NCBI GenBank assembly: GCA_016209685.1
Contig: JACQVQ010000005.1
Span: 88,655-152,654 of the forward strand
Direction of reading: 5' to 3'
DNA: 64,000 nt
Source: Planctomycetota bacterium
GTDB lineage: Bacteria > Planctomycetota > Brocadiia > Brocadiales > Bathyanammoxibiaceae
The position numbers were made by a program, and so were the translations under genes. Of this stretch, positions 1-8,492 are shown one piece after another. The notes under the pieces were generated by a model that was given only the letters and a program-made list of their open reading frames with translations, made no database searches and was not told where the DNA came from. Positions within the stretch are counted from its first letter, which is position 1; each line of letters opens with the position of its first letter.

Positions 1-50
1 GCGAAACAGGTCTTCCATCCCAAAAATTTATGCACTGAGGTCAAATCGCT

Positions 51-470
51 ATGAAACACTGGCTGGTCTTTAGTATGTTGACGCTCGTCCTCTGGAGTGT
101 ATGGTCCCCCCTGATTAGCCTCTCCACTCAGGTATTGAAGAACCCCTTCAGGGTGATGGTGTTTGAGTCCATAGGTTTTCTGGCGGCCCTGGTGCCCCTC
201 CTCTTCTTCGTACGTCTGGGGACCGAATACCCCTCTCAAAAGGCTGACGCCACGGCCTTCGGGGCAGGGTTCTTCGCCGCCGTGGGTACACTGACAATAA
301 TCTATGCCTTCAAGACCGGAGGGAGGCCTGAGATTGTTGCCCCGCTGGTCTCCCTCAGCCCCGCCCTTACCGTCTTCTGGATGTGGTGTTTCTTCGGCGC
401 CCAGTTGACCTACGTACAACTCCTGGGGATAACCCTGGCTATTGTAGCCGGCCTGCTCCTGGCCAGATAG
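51..470 (+). CDS. Single-domain EamA/DMT-type small membrane transporter
   Basis: The 139-residue protein is almost entirely hydrophobic, with four or five predicted membrane helices separated by short polar turns. It ends in a helix rich in Leu, Ala and Val. Its length and layout match one EamA (drug/metabolite transporter) repeat; two-repeat family members are about 300 residues, so this one would have to dimerise. The FKTGG-PEIVAPLVSLSP segment resembles the conserved end of an EamA half. The substrate cannot be inferred. The start is the first ATG after the window edge, and no strong ribosome site is visible before it. The next gene is on the opposite strand. Confidence 0.7.
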   Translation: MKHWLVFSMLTLVLWSVWSPLISLSTQVLKNPFRVMVFESIGFLAALVPLLFFVRLGTEYPSQKADATAFGAGFFAAVGTLTIIYAFKTGGRPEIVAPLVSLSPALTVFWMWCFFGAQLTYVQLLGITLAIVAGLLLAR

Positions 471-502
471 TGTGCGACTGCCCTTTTGGTTGGCCGGTAG
501 CC

Positions 503-781
503 TTAACGTGCCCTGGCCCTGGCTGGTTTCTTTACCGCCTTGGGGATGGGCTGGGGATTGCAAAGGGAGGTACGGGCAGTTGACACCCTACCACAGTTAC
601 CGCAGGCGTACTTTACTTTTAGCACCATAGGTACGCACACGTGGCGTGGGTTATCAGCCAATCTCCCGCAAAATTTACAGGCCGTGAGCCTTTCAAGTTT
701 CACTGGATTACAGAGGTGTCCCTTCCCGGTGGTAGTAATGCCACAGGTACCACAAATATAACTGCCCGATGCCTTAGCCAT
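503..781 (-). CDS. Small protein with three zinc-ribbon-like cysteine repeats
   Basis: A 92-residue protein with three tandem units, each with a CxxC pair followed about 10 residues later by a second metal-ligand pair: CGTC...HLC, CKFC...HVC and CGNC...SLC. Each unit ends in an NP or VP dipeptide. This is consistent with binding two or three structural zinc ions. The C-terminus is basic (KKPARARAR), which would suit nucleic-acid binding. The ATG at 781 was chosen because an AAGGAGG ribosome site lies just upstream; the longer frame to 823 has none. I do not recognise a named family and the function is unknown. Confidence 0.75.
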   Translation of the reverse strand: MAKASGSYICGTCGITTTGKGHLCNPVKLERLTACKFCGRLADNPRHVCVPMVLKVKYACGNCGRVSTARTSLCNPQPIPKAVKKPARARAR

Positions 782-873
782 TTTGGCCTCCTTTTCTGAA
801 GATAGACATGAACATACCAACATTTTCTTTTATTTGCCCACAATATCAAGGCAAATCGGTACATTTTAATACA

Positions 874-902
874 TTGACTTTTGGCGTCCTTTAGTTTAAC
901 TT
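874..902 (+). promoter_or_regulatory. Possible sigma-70 promoter before fdnG
   Basis: TTGACT, a 17-base spacer and TAACTT precede fdnG. The -35 box is good and the -10 box is weak (three of six matches). The implied leader is only about 7 bases, so the assignment is tentative. Confidence 0.35.
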
Positions 903-915
903 TTTTACAAAAGAG

Positions 916-3900
916 ATGGAGCTAACCAGACGCCACTTCCTGAAGCTCGGCACCGCTGGGGCCTTTTTCTCCAGCCTGGGATTTGACCTCAGGCCAGCTA
1001 TGGCCGAGGCTAAAGGGCTCAAGATTTCCCGCACCTCTGAGACCCGAAGCACCTGCCCCTACTGCTCAGTTAGCTGCGGGGTAATCATCCATACCCTGGG
1101 GGATAGGGCCGCCAACGTTACCCCCACCGTGGTACACGTTGAGGGGGACCCTGACCACCCCATAAACCGGGGAACACTCTGTCCCAAAGGGGCGTCACTA
1201 AGACACTATGTCATTAACGACCGCCGCCTCACCAAACCCCTCTACCGCCCCCCTGGGGCCGCCCACTGGCATGAGGTGGAATGGGACTTCGTCCTCACGG
1301 AGATTGCCCGCCATGTAAAAGACACCAGGGACAGGACGTTCCAGTCTAGGGATGAAAAAGACAGGATAGTTAATCGCACCCTGGGCATGGCCGCTATCGG
1401 GGGCTGTACTGATACCAGTGAGATGAACTTCCTCCTGGTAAAGACCATGCGGGCCCTGGGGGTGGTATATCTGGACCAGCAGAGCCGTCTCTGACACGCC
1501 CCCACGGTCGCCAGTCTGGCGCCCACCTTCGGCCGAGGGGCTATGACCAACGGATGGATTGACATTGGCAATTCTGACGTCATCCTCGCCATGGGCGGTA
1601 ACCCCGCAGAGAACCACCCATGCGGCTTTAAGTGGGTCATGGAGGCCAGGAAGAATCGGGGGGCCAGGCTGGTGTGCGTAGACCCGAGGTTCAACAGGAC
1701 GGCGGCCGTCTCCGACTGCTTCGTACAAATCAGGGCCGGCACCGACATAGCCTTCCTGGGTGGGCTGATAAACTATACCCTCTCCCACGGCCTTTACCAT
1801 GAGGAGTACGTCAGGCTGTTCACTAACGGCCCTTTCCTGGTGAAGGAAGGGTTCTCCTTCAAGGACGGTCTCTTCTCCGGTTATAATCCCATTACAAATA
1901 CCTATGACAAGACCTCCTGGCAGTACGAGCAGGACGCAAGGGGATACGTCAAACAGGACACCACCATGCAAGACCCCGGGTGCGTCTTCCAACTCCTGAA
2001 AAGACACTACGAGAGATATACCCCTGAGGTGGTCTCCCAGATTACTGGTGCATCCGTAAAAGACTTCCTCAAGACGGCAGAGATTGTATGTTCCACTGGC
2101 ACCCCTGATAAGGCCGGGACAATAATGTACGCCCTGGGCTGGACCCACCACAGCTTCGCAGTACAGATTATACGTGCCGCCGCAATACTACAGTTACTCC
2201 TGGGAAACATTGGCAGACCGGGCGGTGGGCTTAACGCCCTGCGGGGGCACTCCAACATCCAGGGCGGTACAGACCATGGCATGGCCTACGATAAACTCCC
2301 AGGGTATCTCAAAATCCCTCCCGTGTCGCACCAGGACCTCAAAGACCACCTGAGAGAGAATACCCCAAGGGCCCTTACACCCACCTCCATGAATTACTGG
2401 GAGAATTATCCAGAGTTCTTTGTCAGTTTCCTTAAGTGCATGTTTGGAAGTCACGCCAATAAAGAAAACGATTTCTGCTATCACTACCTGCCTAAGATAG
2501 AACGGGACTACAGCTGGGTAAACCTCTTTGATGACATGTATCAAGGCAAGCTGGAAGGCATGCTGTGTTTTGGCATGAACCCGGTGGCCAACGGTCCCCA
2601 TTCTAATAAGATGATAGCCGCCCTCTCCAGGCTTAAATGGCTGGTCGTGGCAGAGTGCTTTGAGACGGAGACGGCCCAATTCTGGAAGGCCCCGGGGATA
2701 GACCCCACCACCGTTAACACGGAGGTCTTCCTACTGCCTGCGGCCAACTTTGCCGAAAAGGACGGCTCATTTACCAACTCGGCCCGATGGGCCCAGTGGA
2801 AATGGAAGGCCCTTGACCCCCCTGGTGAGGCCAGGGCTGACCAGGAAATCCTCTCCAGTATCTTCCAGAGGGTGTGCAAATTATACCAGCAAGGCGGCGG
2901 CACCCTTCCTGAACCCATCCTCCATCTCAACTGGCCCTATTCTAACCCTGCTAATCCGTCCTTAGAAGAGATAGCTAAAGAAATCAATGGGCGTGCAGTG
3001 GCAGACCTTAAGGATGAGAAGGGAGAGGTCATACTAAAAAAGGGACAACAACTCTCCTCCTTTGCCCAGCTCAGGGATGACGGCTCTACGGCCTGCGGGA
3101 ACTGGATATACTGCGGCAGTTTCACGGAGGAGGGGAACATGATGATGAGGCGGGGACTAAGAGACCCGAGTGGACTTGGGATGTTCCCCGGGTGGACGTG
3201 GAGCTGGCCTGCCAACCGGCGCATTATGTACAATCGGGCCTCCTGCGACGCACAGGGGAGGCCCTGGGACCCCACCAGGGCAGCCATACAGTGGGACGGC
3301 GAAAAGTGGGTGGGCGATACGCCAGACTACAGGCCCGAAAGCCCCCCGGAGGCCGGTCTTGGTGCCTTTCTTATGCTACCAGAAGGGGTGGGGAAACTAT
3401 TTGCCCCCGACTTTGCCGAAGGCCCATTCCCTGAACACTACGAGCCTGTGGAATCACCCGTGAAGAATATACTCCACCCAATGGTCAGCCCCAATCCCCT
3501 TGCCAAGACCTTCAAGTCAGATATGGACAGGTATGGCTCGCCTGAGGAATACCCTGTAGTCTGCACCACGTACAGGTTGACAGAACATTTCCATTACTGG
3601 ACCAAACACATCACGGTCAACTCGGAACTCCAACCCGAATTCTTTGTTGAGATACCAGAGGGCCTGGCCGAAGAGCTAGGCATAAAGAACCAGCAGATGG
3701 TGAGGGTCACCTCCGCACGGGGGAGTGTCCAGGGCAAGGCCCTTGTAACCAGGAGGATAAGGCCAATGGCGGTAGACGGGAGACGGGTCTGGCAGATAGG
3801 CATCCCCATCCACTGGGGCTTTGCGGGGAGGGTCACTGGCCCCCTGGCCAACCTCCTCACCCCCACTGCCCTTGACCCCAACTGCTCCACGCCTGAGTAT

Positions 3901-3933
3901 AAGGGCTTTCTGGTGAAGGTGGAGAGGGTATAG
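916..3933 (+). CDS. fdnG: Selenocysteine-containing formate dehydrogenase, catalytic subunit (FdnG type)
   Basis: Oxidises formate to CO2 at a Mo/W-bis-MGD centre and passes electrons through a [4Fe-4S] cluster to FdnH. The reading frame is broken only by TGA at 1492-1494. Residue 193 falls there, is followed by His194, and sits in the conserved context before APTFGRGAMTN, exactly where selenocysteine lies in formate dehydrogenases. A SECIS-like hairpin follows. The N-terminus (TRRHFLKLG) is a twin-arginine signal, so the enzyme faces outside the cytoplasmic membrane. Cluster ligands are C47, C50, C54 and C89. The C-terminal part from about residue 880 is the dinucleotide-binding domain. At about 1005 residues it matches FdnG. 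It heads an operon with fdnH, fdnI and fdhE. Annotating it as two genes (916-1494 and 1543-3933) would be wrong. Confidence 0.96.
1492..1530 (+). promoter_or_regulatory. Selenocysteine UGA codon and bacterial SECIS hairpin in fdnG
   Basis: After the in-frame TGA, bases 1509-1521 form a perfect 5-bp stem CGCCA/TGGCG around a GTC loop. The loop begins 19 bases after the TGA; in E. coli fdhF the corresponding distance is 18 bases, to a GGUC loop. This is the expected SelB recognition element. No sel genes lie in this window. Confidence 0.85.
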
Positions 3934-3935
3934 AC

Positions 3936-4784
3936 ATGCCCCTTGAACTAAAGGCCCTCTCCGCCACCAACTACCCTACACGGGGAATCAGGGAGACGCC
4001 GAGGGTCTGCAAACTCATTGACGTCTCTACCTGCATTGGCTGTAAGGCCTGTGAGGTGGCCTGCCAGGAATGGAATGACACACCCGTGGCGGAGACCTAT
4101 CCCTACACAGGTAGTTACCAGACCATGCCTGATTTGGCCCACAACTTTTGGAACCTGATAAAATTCAGAGAGGCAGAGCGGGACGGAAATTTGCACTGGA
4201 CTATGGCCAAGTACCAGTGCATGCACTGTGAGGACCCTGGTTGTCTCAGGGCTTGTCCTGCCCCAGGGGCTATCGTGCAGTACACCAACGGGATTGTGGA
4301 CTTTGTACAGGAGAACTGTATAGGGTGCCAGTTCTGCATAATGGGGTGCCCATTTAATGTCCCGAAGTTAAGCCCCAGGAGCCAAAAGGTCTACAAATGT
4401 ACCCTGTGTTCTGACAGGGTGGCGGTGGGGTTGGAGCCTGCCTGTATAAAGGCATGTCCCACCGGATGCCTCCAGTTCGGTACTAAAAGGCAGATGCTGG
4501 AAAGGGCCCTAAAAAGGGTGAAGCAACTAAGGGCACAGGGTTTCAGCCAGGCGTCGGTCTATAACCCACCAGGCGTCTCGGGCACCCATGCCATATACGT
4601 CTTGCCCTTTGGCAACAGGCCAGAGGACTACGGCCTCCCCAGAGACCCAAGCGTACCGTGGGTTGTCTCACTGTGGAAGGGGCCGATGAAGACAGTTGGG
4701 AGCGCACTCCTCTTAGGTGGGGTTCTCGCCGCAGGATTACACTACCTTAAATTCGGCCCACAGAGGGTAGAGAGAAAGGACTAA
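3936..4784 (+). CDS. fdnH: Formate dehydrogenase iron-sulfur subunit
   Basis: Electron-transfer subunit of 282 residues with four cysteine groups for four [4Fe-4S] clusters: CIGCKACEVAC, CMHCEDPGCLRAC, CIGCQFCIMGC and CTLCSDRV...CIKACPTGC. A single hydrophobic helix near residues 250-270 anchors it to the membrane, as in FdnH and HybA-like subunits. It starts two bases after the fdnG stop, so it is translationally coupled. It carries electrons from FdnG to the haem b subunit encoded next. Confidence 0.95.
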   Translation: MPLELKALSATNYPTRGIRETPRVCKLIDVSTCIGCKACEVACQEWNDTPVAETYPYTGSYQTMPDLAHNFWNLIKFREAERDGNLHWTMAKYQCMHCEDPGCLRACPAPGAIVQYTNGIVDFVQENCIGCQFCIMGCPFNVPKLSPRSQKVYKCTLCSDRVAVGLEPACIKACPTGCLQFGTKRQMLERALKRVKQLRAQGFSQASVYNPPGVSGTHAIYVLPFGNRPEDYGLPRDPSVPWVVSLWKGPMKTVGSALLLGGVLAAGLHYLKFGPQRVERKD

Positions 4785-4855
4785 TTGTAAAATGGAAATT
4801 GGAAATTTTAGAATTTAAAATTTTCAATAGGTAGAAGCAGGTCTCCCGACCTGCT
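4784..4855. repeat. AT-rich palindrome followed by GC hairpin, between fdnH and fdnI
   Basis: Bases 4784-4828 are a degenerate palindrome built from ATTGTAAAATGGAAATT-like words, related to the better-preserved copies near 40477, 44025 and 62669. Bases 4836-4855 form a perfect 8-bp stem AGCAGGTC/GACCTGCT with a 4-base loop. Both look like dispersed intergenic palindromes and not like terminators, because fdnI must still be transcribed. Confidence 0.75.
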
Positions 4856-4880
4856 TTACAATAGGCAGCGTACGTTAGGG

Positions 4881-5612
4881 ATGAAACCAAAGAGGCGTAG
4901 AAAGAGGGTTACAAAATCGGTAGCGTGCGAGCTTGCCTCGCACGCTCCCGAGGGTGCGGAGATACAGAGGTATAACCTCAGGGAGAGGCTTATTCACTGG
5001 ACGGTAGCAACGTCCTTCCTCTACCTCCTGCTCTCAGGTCTGGCCCTGTATTCTCCCAGACTCTACTGGATTTCCTCCCTCCTGGGCGGAGGGACCAATA
5101 CAAGGATATGGCACCCCTACGCCGGGGTGGTATTCTTCCTGGCAGTTAGTATTATGACCGTCAACTGGCGGAGGTGCCTATGGCTTTATCCCGAAGATTG
5201 GGAGTGGATGCGATACACCTGGAGCTACATAACCCATGGGGAGGAGGGGGTGCCCGAGTCGGGACGCTTCAATGCGGGGCAGAAGACCCTCTTCTGGATG
5301 CAGGCCCTTAGTGGCCTTGCACTACTCCTATCCGGGGTAGTCCTGTGGTTTCCTGACAAGTTCTCATGGGAAGGGTTGGGGACAGAGCCCCAACCCTATA
5401 GCCCAGGCGCTTCGTCGCCTGGGCTGGCAGGTATTCTCACACATGAGGTCTTTGCCATTGTCTCCATGGGATGCATAACCGTCCACCTGTATATGGGGCT
5501 TTTTGCCACCCCCGGGGCGCTGAGGGCCATGGTAGAGGGCAAGGTCACCGAGGCCTGGGCCAGGACACACCATGCCAGATGGTATAAGAGAGTGATGGGC
5601 ATATCACTATGA
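4881..5612 (+). CDS. fdnI: Formate dehydrogenase cytochrome b556 subunit
   Basis: Membrane subunit of 243 residues with four predicted helices (about residues 37-55, 75-95, 135-160 and 185-210). It carries the conserved histidines of the FdnI/HydC b-type cytochromes: RLIHW in the first helix, WHPYAG in the second and VHLYMG in the last. It takes electrons from FdnH and reduces the quinone pool. Two stretches are not family sequence. Residues 15-22 (ACELASHA) and about 166-182 (GTEPQPYSPGASSPGLA) are translations of palindromic repeats lying in frame. The gene ends ATGA, overlapping fdhE. Confidence 0.9.
   Translation: MKPKRRRKRVTKSVACELASHAPEGAEIQRYNLRERLIHWTVATSFLYLLLSGLALYSPRLYWISSLLGGGTNTRIWHPYAGVVFFLAVSIMTVNWRRCLWLYPEDWEWMRYTWSYITHGEEGVPESGRFNAGQKTLFWMQALSGLALLLSGVVLWFPDKFSWEGLGTEPQPYSPGASSPGLAGILTHEVFAIVSMGCITVHLYMGLFATPGALRAMVEGKVTEAWARTHHARWYKRVMGISL
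4922..4946. repeat. In-frame palindrome inside fdnI (N-terminal)
   Basis: Perfect 10-bp arms AGCGTGCGAG/CTCGCACGCT with a 5-base loop, translated in frame. Related arms occur at 55203-55257. Confidence 0.85.
5373..5425. repeat. Two adjacent in-frame palindromes inside fdnI
   Basis: Bases 5373-5396 have 9-bp arms GGGTTGGGG/CCCCAACCC around ACAGAG. Bases 5400-5425 have 10-bp arms AGCCCAGGCG/CGCCTGGGCT. The first motif recurs, with changed but still paired arms, near 8432-8453 (CTGGGG ACAGAG CCCCAG). Confidence 0.85.
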
Positions 5613-6448
5613 CACAAGATAGCGAGGCAATAGTAGGGGCAGGTTTCAAACCTGCCCCTACCTGGGATTCACGTATAGAACGCTGTAAGATGCTTTCCCA
5701 GCGTTACCCCTCTGCCAGGGAGATACTGGACTTCTACCTGAAGCTCCTTACCTTCCAGAAGGGGCTTTATGAGGAGATTAAATCTAACAAAGAGGCCTTT
5801 ACCATTGAGGAGGCAGGGGCACGTTGTGACGTACCCCTGCTTAAAAAGGGCCTAAAGGCACTCCTACCTCACTCCCCATCCCTACTCTCTATTGCCAGGG
5901 AAGGGCCCCCACTCCTGGCTACTATGGCCAAAGAGGTCTCCTCGTGGGGACAGACTGCTTGGGAGGCCGCTATTGAAGATTACCAGCAGTCAGCACACAT
6001 GGCACAACCACTGTTCTTCTTCCCCAGGGCACTACTACAACCCTACCTGCAATTTGCACTGGAGGGGGTGGAGACACCCTCAACAATGGGAACCCATTGC
6101 CCCTTCTGTGGGCATAGACCTCAAGCAGGCTGTCTCCGCCCCGTGGATAATGCCTCCCAGCGTTTTCTGATATGCTCCTTTTGTCACGAAGAATGGCCCT
6201 ACCAAAGGCTCTCGTGTCCGAACTGCGCCGAATCAGATAAGACAAAACTCTCTTATCTTGTGGCAGAAGGGTGGCCTGCCGTAAGGTTGGATACGTGTGA
6301 GACCTGCGGGCAATATATAAAGACCATAGACCTGGGAAGAGACCCCGAGGCCGTGCCGGTGGTGGATGAATTGGCCACTATCCCCCTGGACATCTGGGCC
6401 AGGAAGAAGGGCTATGAGAAACTGGAATTGAATCTGGCAGGGATATAA
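5609..6448 (+). CDS. fdhE: FdhE-like formate dehydrogenase maturation factor
   Basis: A 279-residue protein with four CxxC pairs in its C-terminal half (CPFC, CSFC, CPNC and CETC), the rubredoxin-like metal sites of FdhE. FdhE proteins help assemble respiratory formate dehydrogenase and may protect or remodel its active site. The start overlaps the fdnI stop as ATGA, giving translational coupling. Residues 9-18 (VGAGFKPAPT) are not family sequence: they are the translation of a palindromic repeat at 5633-5661. The real FdhE homology begins near residue 22. The gene is last in the fdn operon. Confidence 0.85.
   Translation: MTQDSEAIVGAGFKPAPTWDSRIERCKMLSQRYPSAREILDFYLKLLTFQKGLYEEIKSNKEAFTIEEAGARCDVPLLKKGLKALLPHSPSLLSIAREGPPLLATMAKEVSSWGQTAWEAAIEDYQQSAHMAQPLFFFPRALLQPYLQFALEGVETPSTMGTHCPFCGHRPQAGCLRPVDNASQRFLICSFCHEEWPYQRLSCPNCAESDKTKLSYLVAEGWPAVRLDTCETCGQYIKTIDLGRDPEAVPVVDELATIPLDIWARKKGYEKLELNLAGI
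5633..5661. repeat. GTAGGGGC-type palindrome inside the 5' end of fdhE
   Basis: Perfect 14-bp arms with GTAGGGGC/GCCCCTAC ends, core AGGTTT/AAACCT and a single-base centre. It is read in frame as part of FdhE. Confidence 0.9.
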
Positions 6449-6503
6449 AAAATAGTAGACAGTAAACAGTAGACAGGAGACAGGAAACAGGTAAAATATT
6501 TTT

Positions 6504-7025
6504 ATGAAACCAGAAACCCGCTGGAATGTCCCATTAGCCTTCCTTTACCTCTTCCTTTTTTTGGGTGCAAACGACCCCCAGGCCATTATCATGGAGAAAC
6601 TAACGGCCCTGGAGGAGACCTTGCACGAGATGGCCCTAAAGCTGGAAGGTCTGGAAAAGAGACTGACGGCCCTGGAGAAGGGCACTACCCAGCCCCCGAA
6701 GACCACAAAGGCCCCTTACGCTCCACTTAAGAGGCCTGGGTTTGTTGACATCGGACAAGGCCTAACGGTAGTCAACCTTGTTTACAAACCAGTCCTCAAC
6801 AACACGGTCTTTACGGGGGAACTGGAGAACGGTAGTTCCAAAGACTATCAGTTCGTCCTCTTTAATGTGGAGGTACTAGACAGCAAGGGGAAGGTGCTGG
6901 GGGCCAATGCCGCTTACGTGATGGATATCCCCATGGGGGCAAGGCAGTCCTTTGAAGTGACCATCTATGGGGTGAGCGCCAAAGATATTAACCGCTACAT
7001 TATAAAGTACGTTAAGGGGTCTTAA
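6504..7025 (+). CDS. Exported coiled-coil protein with FxLYD-like domain
   Basis: A 173-residue protein. Residues 9-22 form a hydrophobic signal or anchor segment (PLAFLYLFLFLGA). Residues 30-60 are a heptad-rich coiled coil (EKLTALEETLHEMALKLEGLEKRLTALEK). Residues 85-173 resemble the FxLYD beta-sandwich of extracytoplasmic proteins (TGELENGSSKDYQFVLFNVEVLDSKGKVLG is split here by charged turns typical of that fold). It follows fdhE by 55 bases containing a repeat, so it may be read from the same transcript. Its role is unknown. Confidence 0.65.
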   Translation: MKPETRWNVPLAFLYLFLFLGANDPQAIIMEKLTALEETLHEMALKLEGLEKRLTALEKGTTQPPKTTKAPYAPLKRPGFVDIGQGLTVVNLVYKPVLNNTVFTGELENGSSKDYQFVLFNVEVLDSKGKVLGANAAYVMDIPMGARQSFEVTIYGVSAKDINRYIIKYVKGS

Positions 7026-7046
7026 TAAAGCAGGGGGCAAGGGTGG

Positions 7047-7075
7047 GTAGGGGCGGGTTTAAAACCCGCCCCTAC
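7047..7075. repeat. GTAGGGGC-type palindrome overlapping the end of coaB
   Basis: Arms of 14 bp with GTAGGGGC/GCCCCTAC ends and core GGGTTT/AAACCC. The coaB frame on the minus strand runs into it and stops at 7059, so the last residues (RRGGF) and the stop come from the repeat. Confidence 0.85.
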
Positions 7076-7790
7076 GGCTATCGTATAGCCTCTGGGTTAA
7101 TTCCACAAGCCTTTCGGCGATTTCCTTCTTGTTGTTGGCCTGAGCCTCCAGTCTCCCGCCTGGGCCGAGGAGGTAGGCCAGGTGTTTATCCCCTTCAATA
7201 TCCTTTAAATCATTGGCCACCACGACCTCAGCCCCCCACTGCCCCATCGCCTGGCGGGCTATCTCAAGTAGTCCCTCTTTGGTCTTACCCACCTCCAGCT
7301 TGAAGCCCACCAGGAGAGACCCTGGCCACCAGGCCCTTATATGGTTTATCACCTTGGGCGTGGGGACCAGCCTTATTGTCCAGTCCCCTGTAGAGGACAC
7401 CTTCCCGTCTATCACCCTCTCCGGGGCGTAGTCTAATACGGACATGGCATGTACAATCACCTGGAAGTCCTGTCCCTTTAGGCCCTCCAGCTCACGGAGG
7501 AGGTCTTCTATTGTAGTAACTTCAATGGCCTTTGCCCCCTTTTCAGGCCGTTCACTCCCTATCCCATAAATAAAGGTAACCCTTGCCCCCCTTTTTATAA
7601 ACTCCGAGGCAATCTCTTTCCCCAGCCTGCCAGTGGAGGTATTGCTGATATAACGGATGGCATCCAGGGGGGACCTGGTAGGGCCGGAGGTGATAAGGAC
7701 ATTAATACCCTTTATTTGGGCCGCACTCCGGATGTGGAATGTGGAATGCGGAATGCGGAATTCCGGCTTTCGGCTCTTAGCATTCATCAT
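7059..7790 (-). CDS. coaB: Phosphopantothenoylcysteine synthetase domain (CoaB)
   Basis: Coenzyme A synthesis: joins cysteine to 4'-phosphopantothenate. The conserved start of the domain is clear (INVLITSGPTRSPLDAIRYI then SNTSTGRLG), followed by the AMSVLDYAPE region, a K in the VPTPKVI motif and the VVANDL segment near the C-terminus. The flavin-dependent decarboxylase half (CoaC) is absent, so this is a stand-alone CoaB of at most 243 residues. The first 26 or so residues (NAKSRKPEFRIPHSTFHIRS) are translated from a degenerate dyad repeat. The true start may be inside or just after that repeat. The last five residues come from the palindrome at 7047-7075. Confidence 0.8.
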   Translation of the reverse strand: MMNAKSRKPEFRIPHSTFHIRSAAQIKGINVLITSGPTRSPLDAIRYISNTSTGRLGKEIASEFIKRGARVTFIYGIGSERPEKGAKAIEVTTIEDLLRELEGLKGQDFQVIVHAMSVLDYAPERVIDGKVSSTGDWTIRLVPTPKVINHIRAWWPGSLLVGFKLEVGKTKEGLLEIARQAMGQWGAEVVVANDLKDIEGDKHLAYLLGPGGRLEAQANNKKEIAERLVELTQRLYDSRRGGF

Positions 7791-7811
7791 TCCGCATTCC
7801 CAATTCTGAAT

Positions 7812-8345
7812 TCAGCGCGGCCATTTCCTGTCAAAGAAGATATTCTTCCCGGTAGCCGAGAGGGGGATGCCCACCACAACGTCGCAATCACATACCCCCG
7901 TCTTCCTGGCCACCACCCCCGCACGGTACATGATTCTGTTATCTACGTTGAGCATAGACAGGGTCTTTACGGCGGAGCCTACGGCAATACCTAAATCCTG
8001 CAACCTCCAGGCACACTGCGGGCCTTTGAATTCCTCCATCTCCCTGGGCACCCTCTCTTTACAGGTATCAAACCCACATGCCCCGCAATTCAGTCCGCAA
8101 TGGGTTGCATCCTTCATCCCTATAAGGAGCACCGCCGAGGAGTTCTTTACGTTATCTCCGTCTCTGTCAAAGCCCCCCCGCCCCGTCCTTTCTCCGTATT
8201 CTACCATGGCCTGGGCCAGACGGCGCAGTTCCTCCCCTGCCAGTACTTTTATCTTTATGAAATCTTCCCCCTTGGACTTAGGGGCCGTCCTTGCGGATAA
8301 TGCCGCAAGCTCAGCCGCCGTCTTTAACCCCCGTACCTCTTCCAC
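7812..8345 (-). CDS. DUF2148 ferredoxin-domain protein
   Basis: A protein of about 177 residues with the cysteine pattern CGLNCGACGFDTC followed by C in GPQCAW, typical of the DUF2148 family of iron-sulfur proteins. The C-terminal part has a conserved VDNRIMYRAGVVARK segment and the CDCDVVVGIPLS motif, consistent with binding a [4Fe-4S] cluster. The start is taken as GTG at 8345 because AAGGAGG lies 8 bases upstream. The frame stays open to 8402, but those residues (YTVYYLRSTESK) are repeat-derived. It is 22 bases upstream of coaB and probably cotranscribed. The biochemical role is not established. Confidence 0.75.
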   Translation of the reverse strand: MEEVRGLKTAAELAALSARTAPKSKGEDFIKIKVLAGEELRRLAQAMVEYGERTGRGGFDRDGDNVKNSSAVLLIGMKDATHCGLNCGACGFDTCKERVPREMEEFKGPQCAWRLQDLGIAVGSAVKTLSMLNVDNRIMYRAGVVARKTGVCDCDVVVGIPLSATGKNIFFDRKWPR

Positions 8346-8365
8346 CCGACACCCCTCCTTACTCT

Positions 8366-8492
8366 CAGTAGACCGTAGGTAGTAGACAGTGTACAGCAAC
8401 AAGGTGTTTTCCTGTCTACTGTCTACTTGTTAACTGGGGACAGAGCCCCAGTTCTATATTCTGTCTACTGGCTACTGTCTACTAGCTACTAG
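8366..8492. repeat. Degenerate GTAGACAGT/ACTGTCTAC dyad repeats
   Basis: Clusters of GTAGACAGT-like words on one side and CTGTCTACT-like words on the other form an imperfect dyad. It encloses an AACTGGGG...CCCCAGTT palindrome at about 8430-8453. The same word family occurs at 6450-6493. No promoter or gene is visible. Confidence 0.7.

Noticed and set aside
383-583. 66-residue plus-strand frame
   Set aside because: It overlaps the transporter in another frame and the zinc-ribbon gene antisense, with low-complexity Pro/Cys content.
1492-1494. Premature stop suggesting an fdnG pseudogene
   Set aside because: The codon is TGA at the exact selenocysteine position, followed by a SECIS hairpin, and the frame is intact on both sides.
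1198-2151. 317-residue open frame on the minus strand
   Set aside because: It lies wholly antisense to fdnG, has no recognisable domain or ribosome site, and fdnG is unmistakable.
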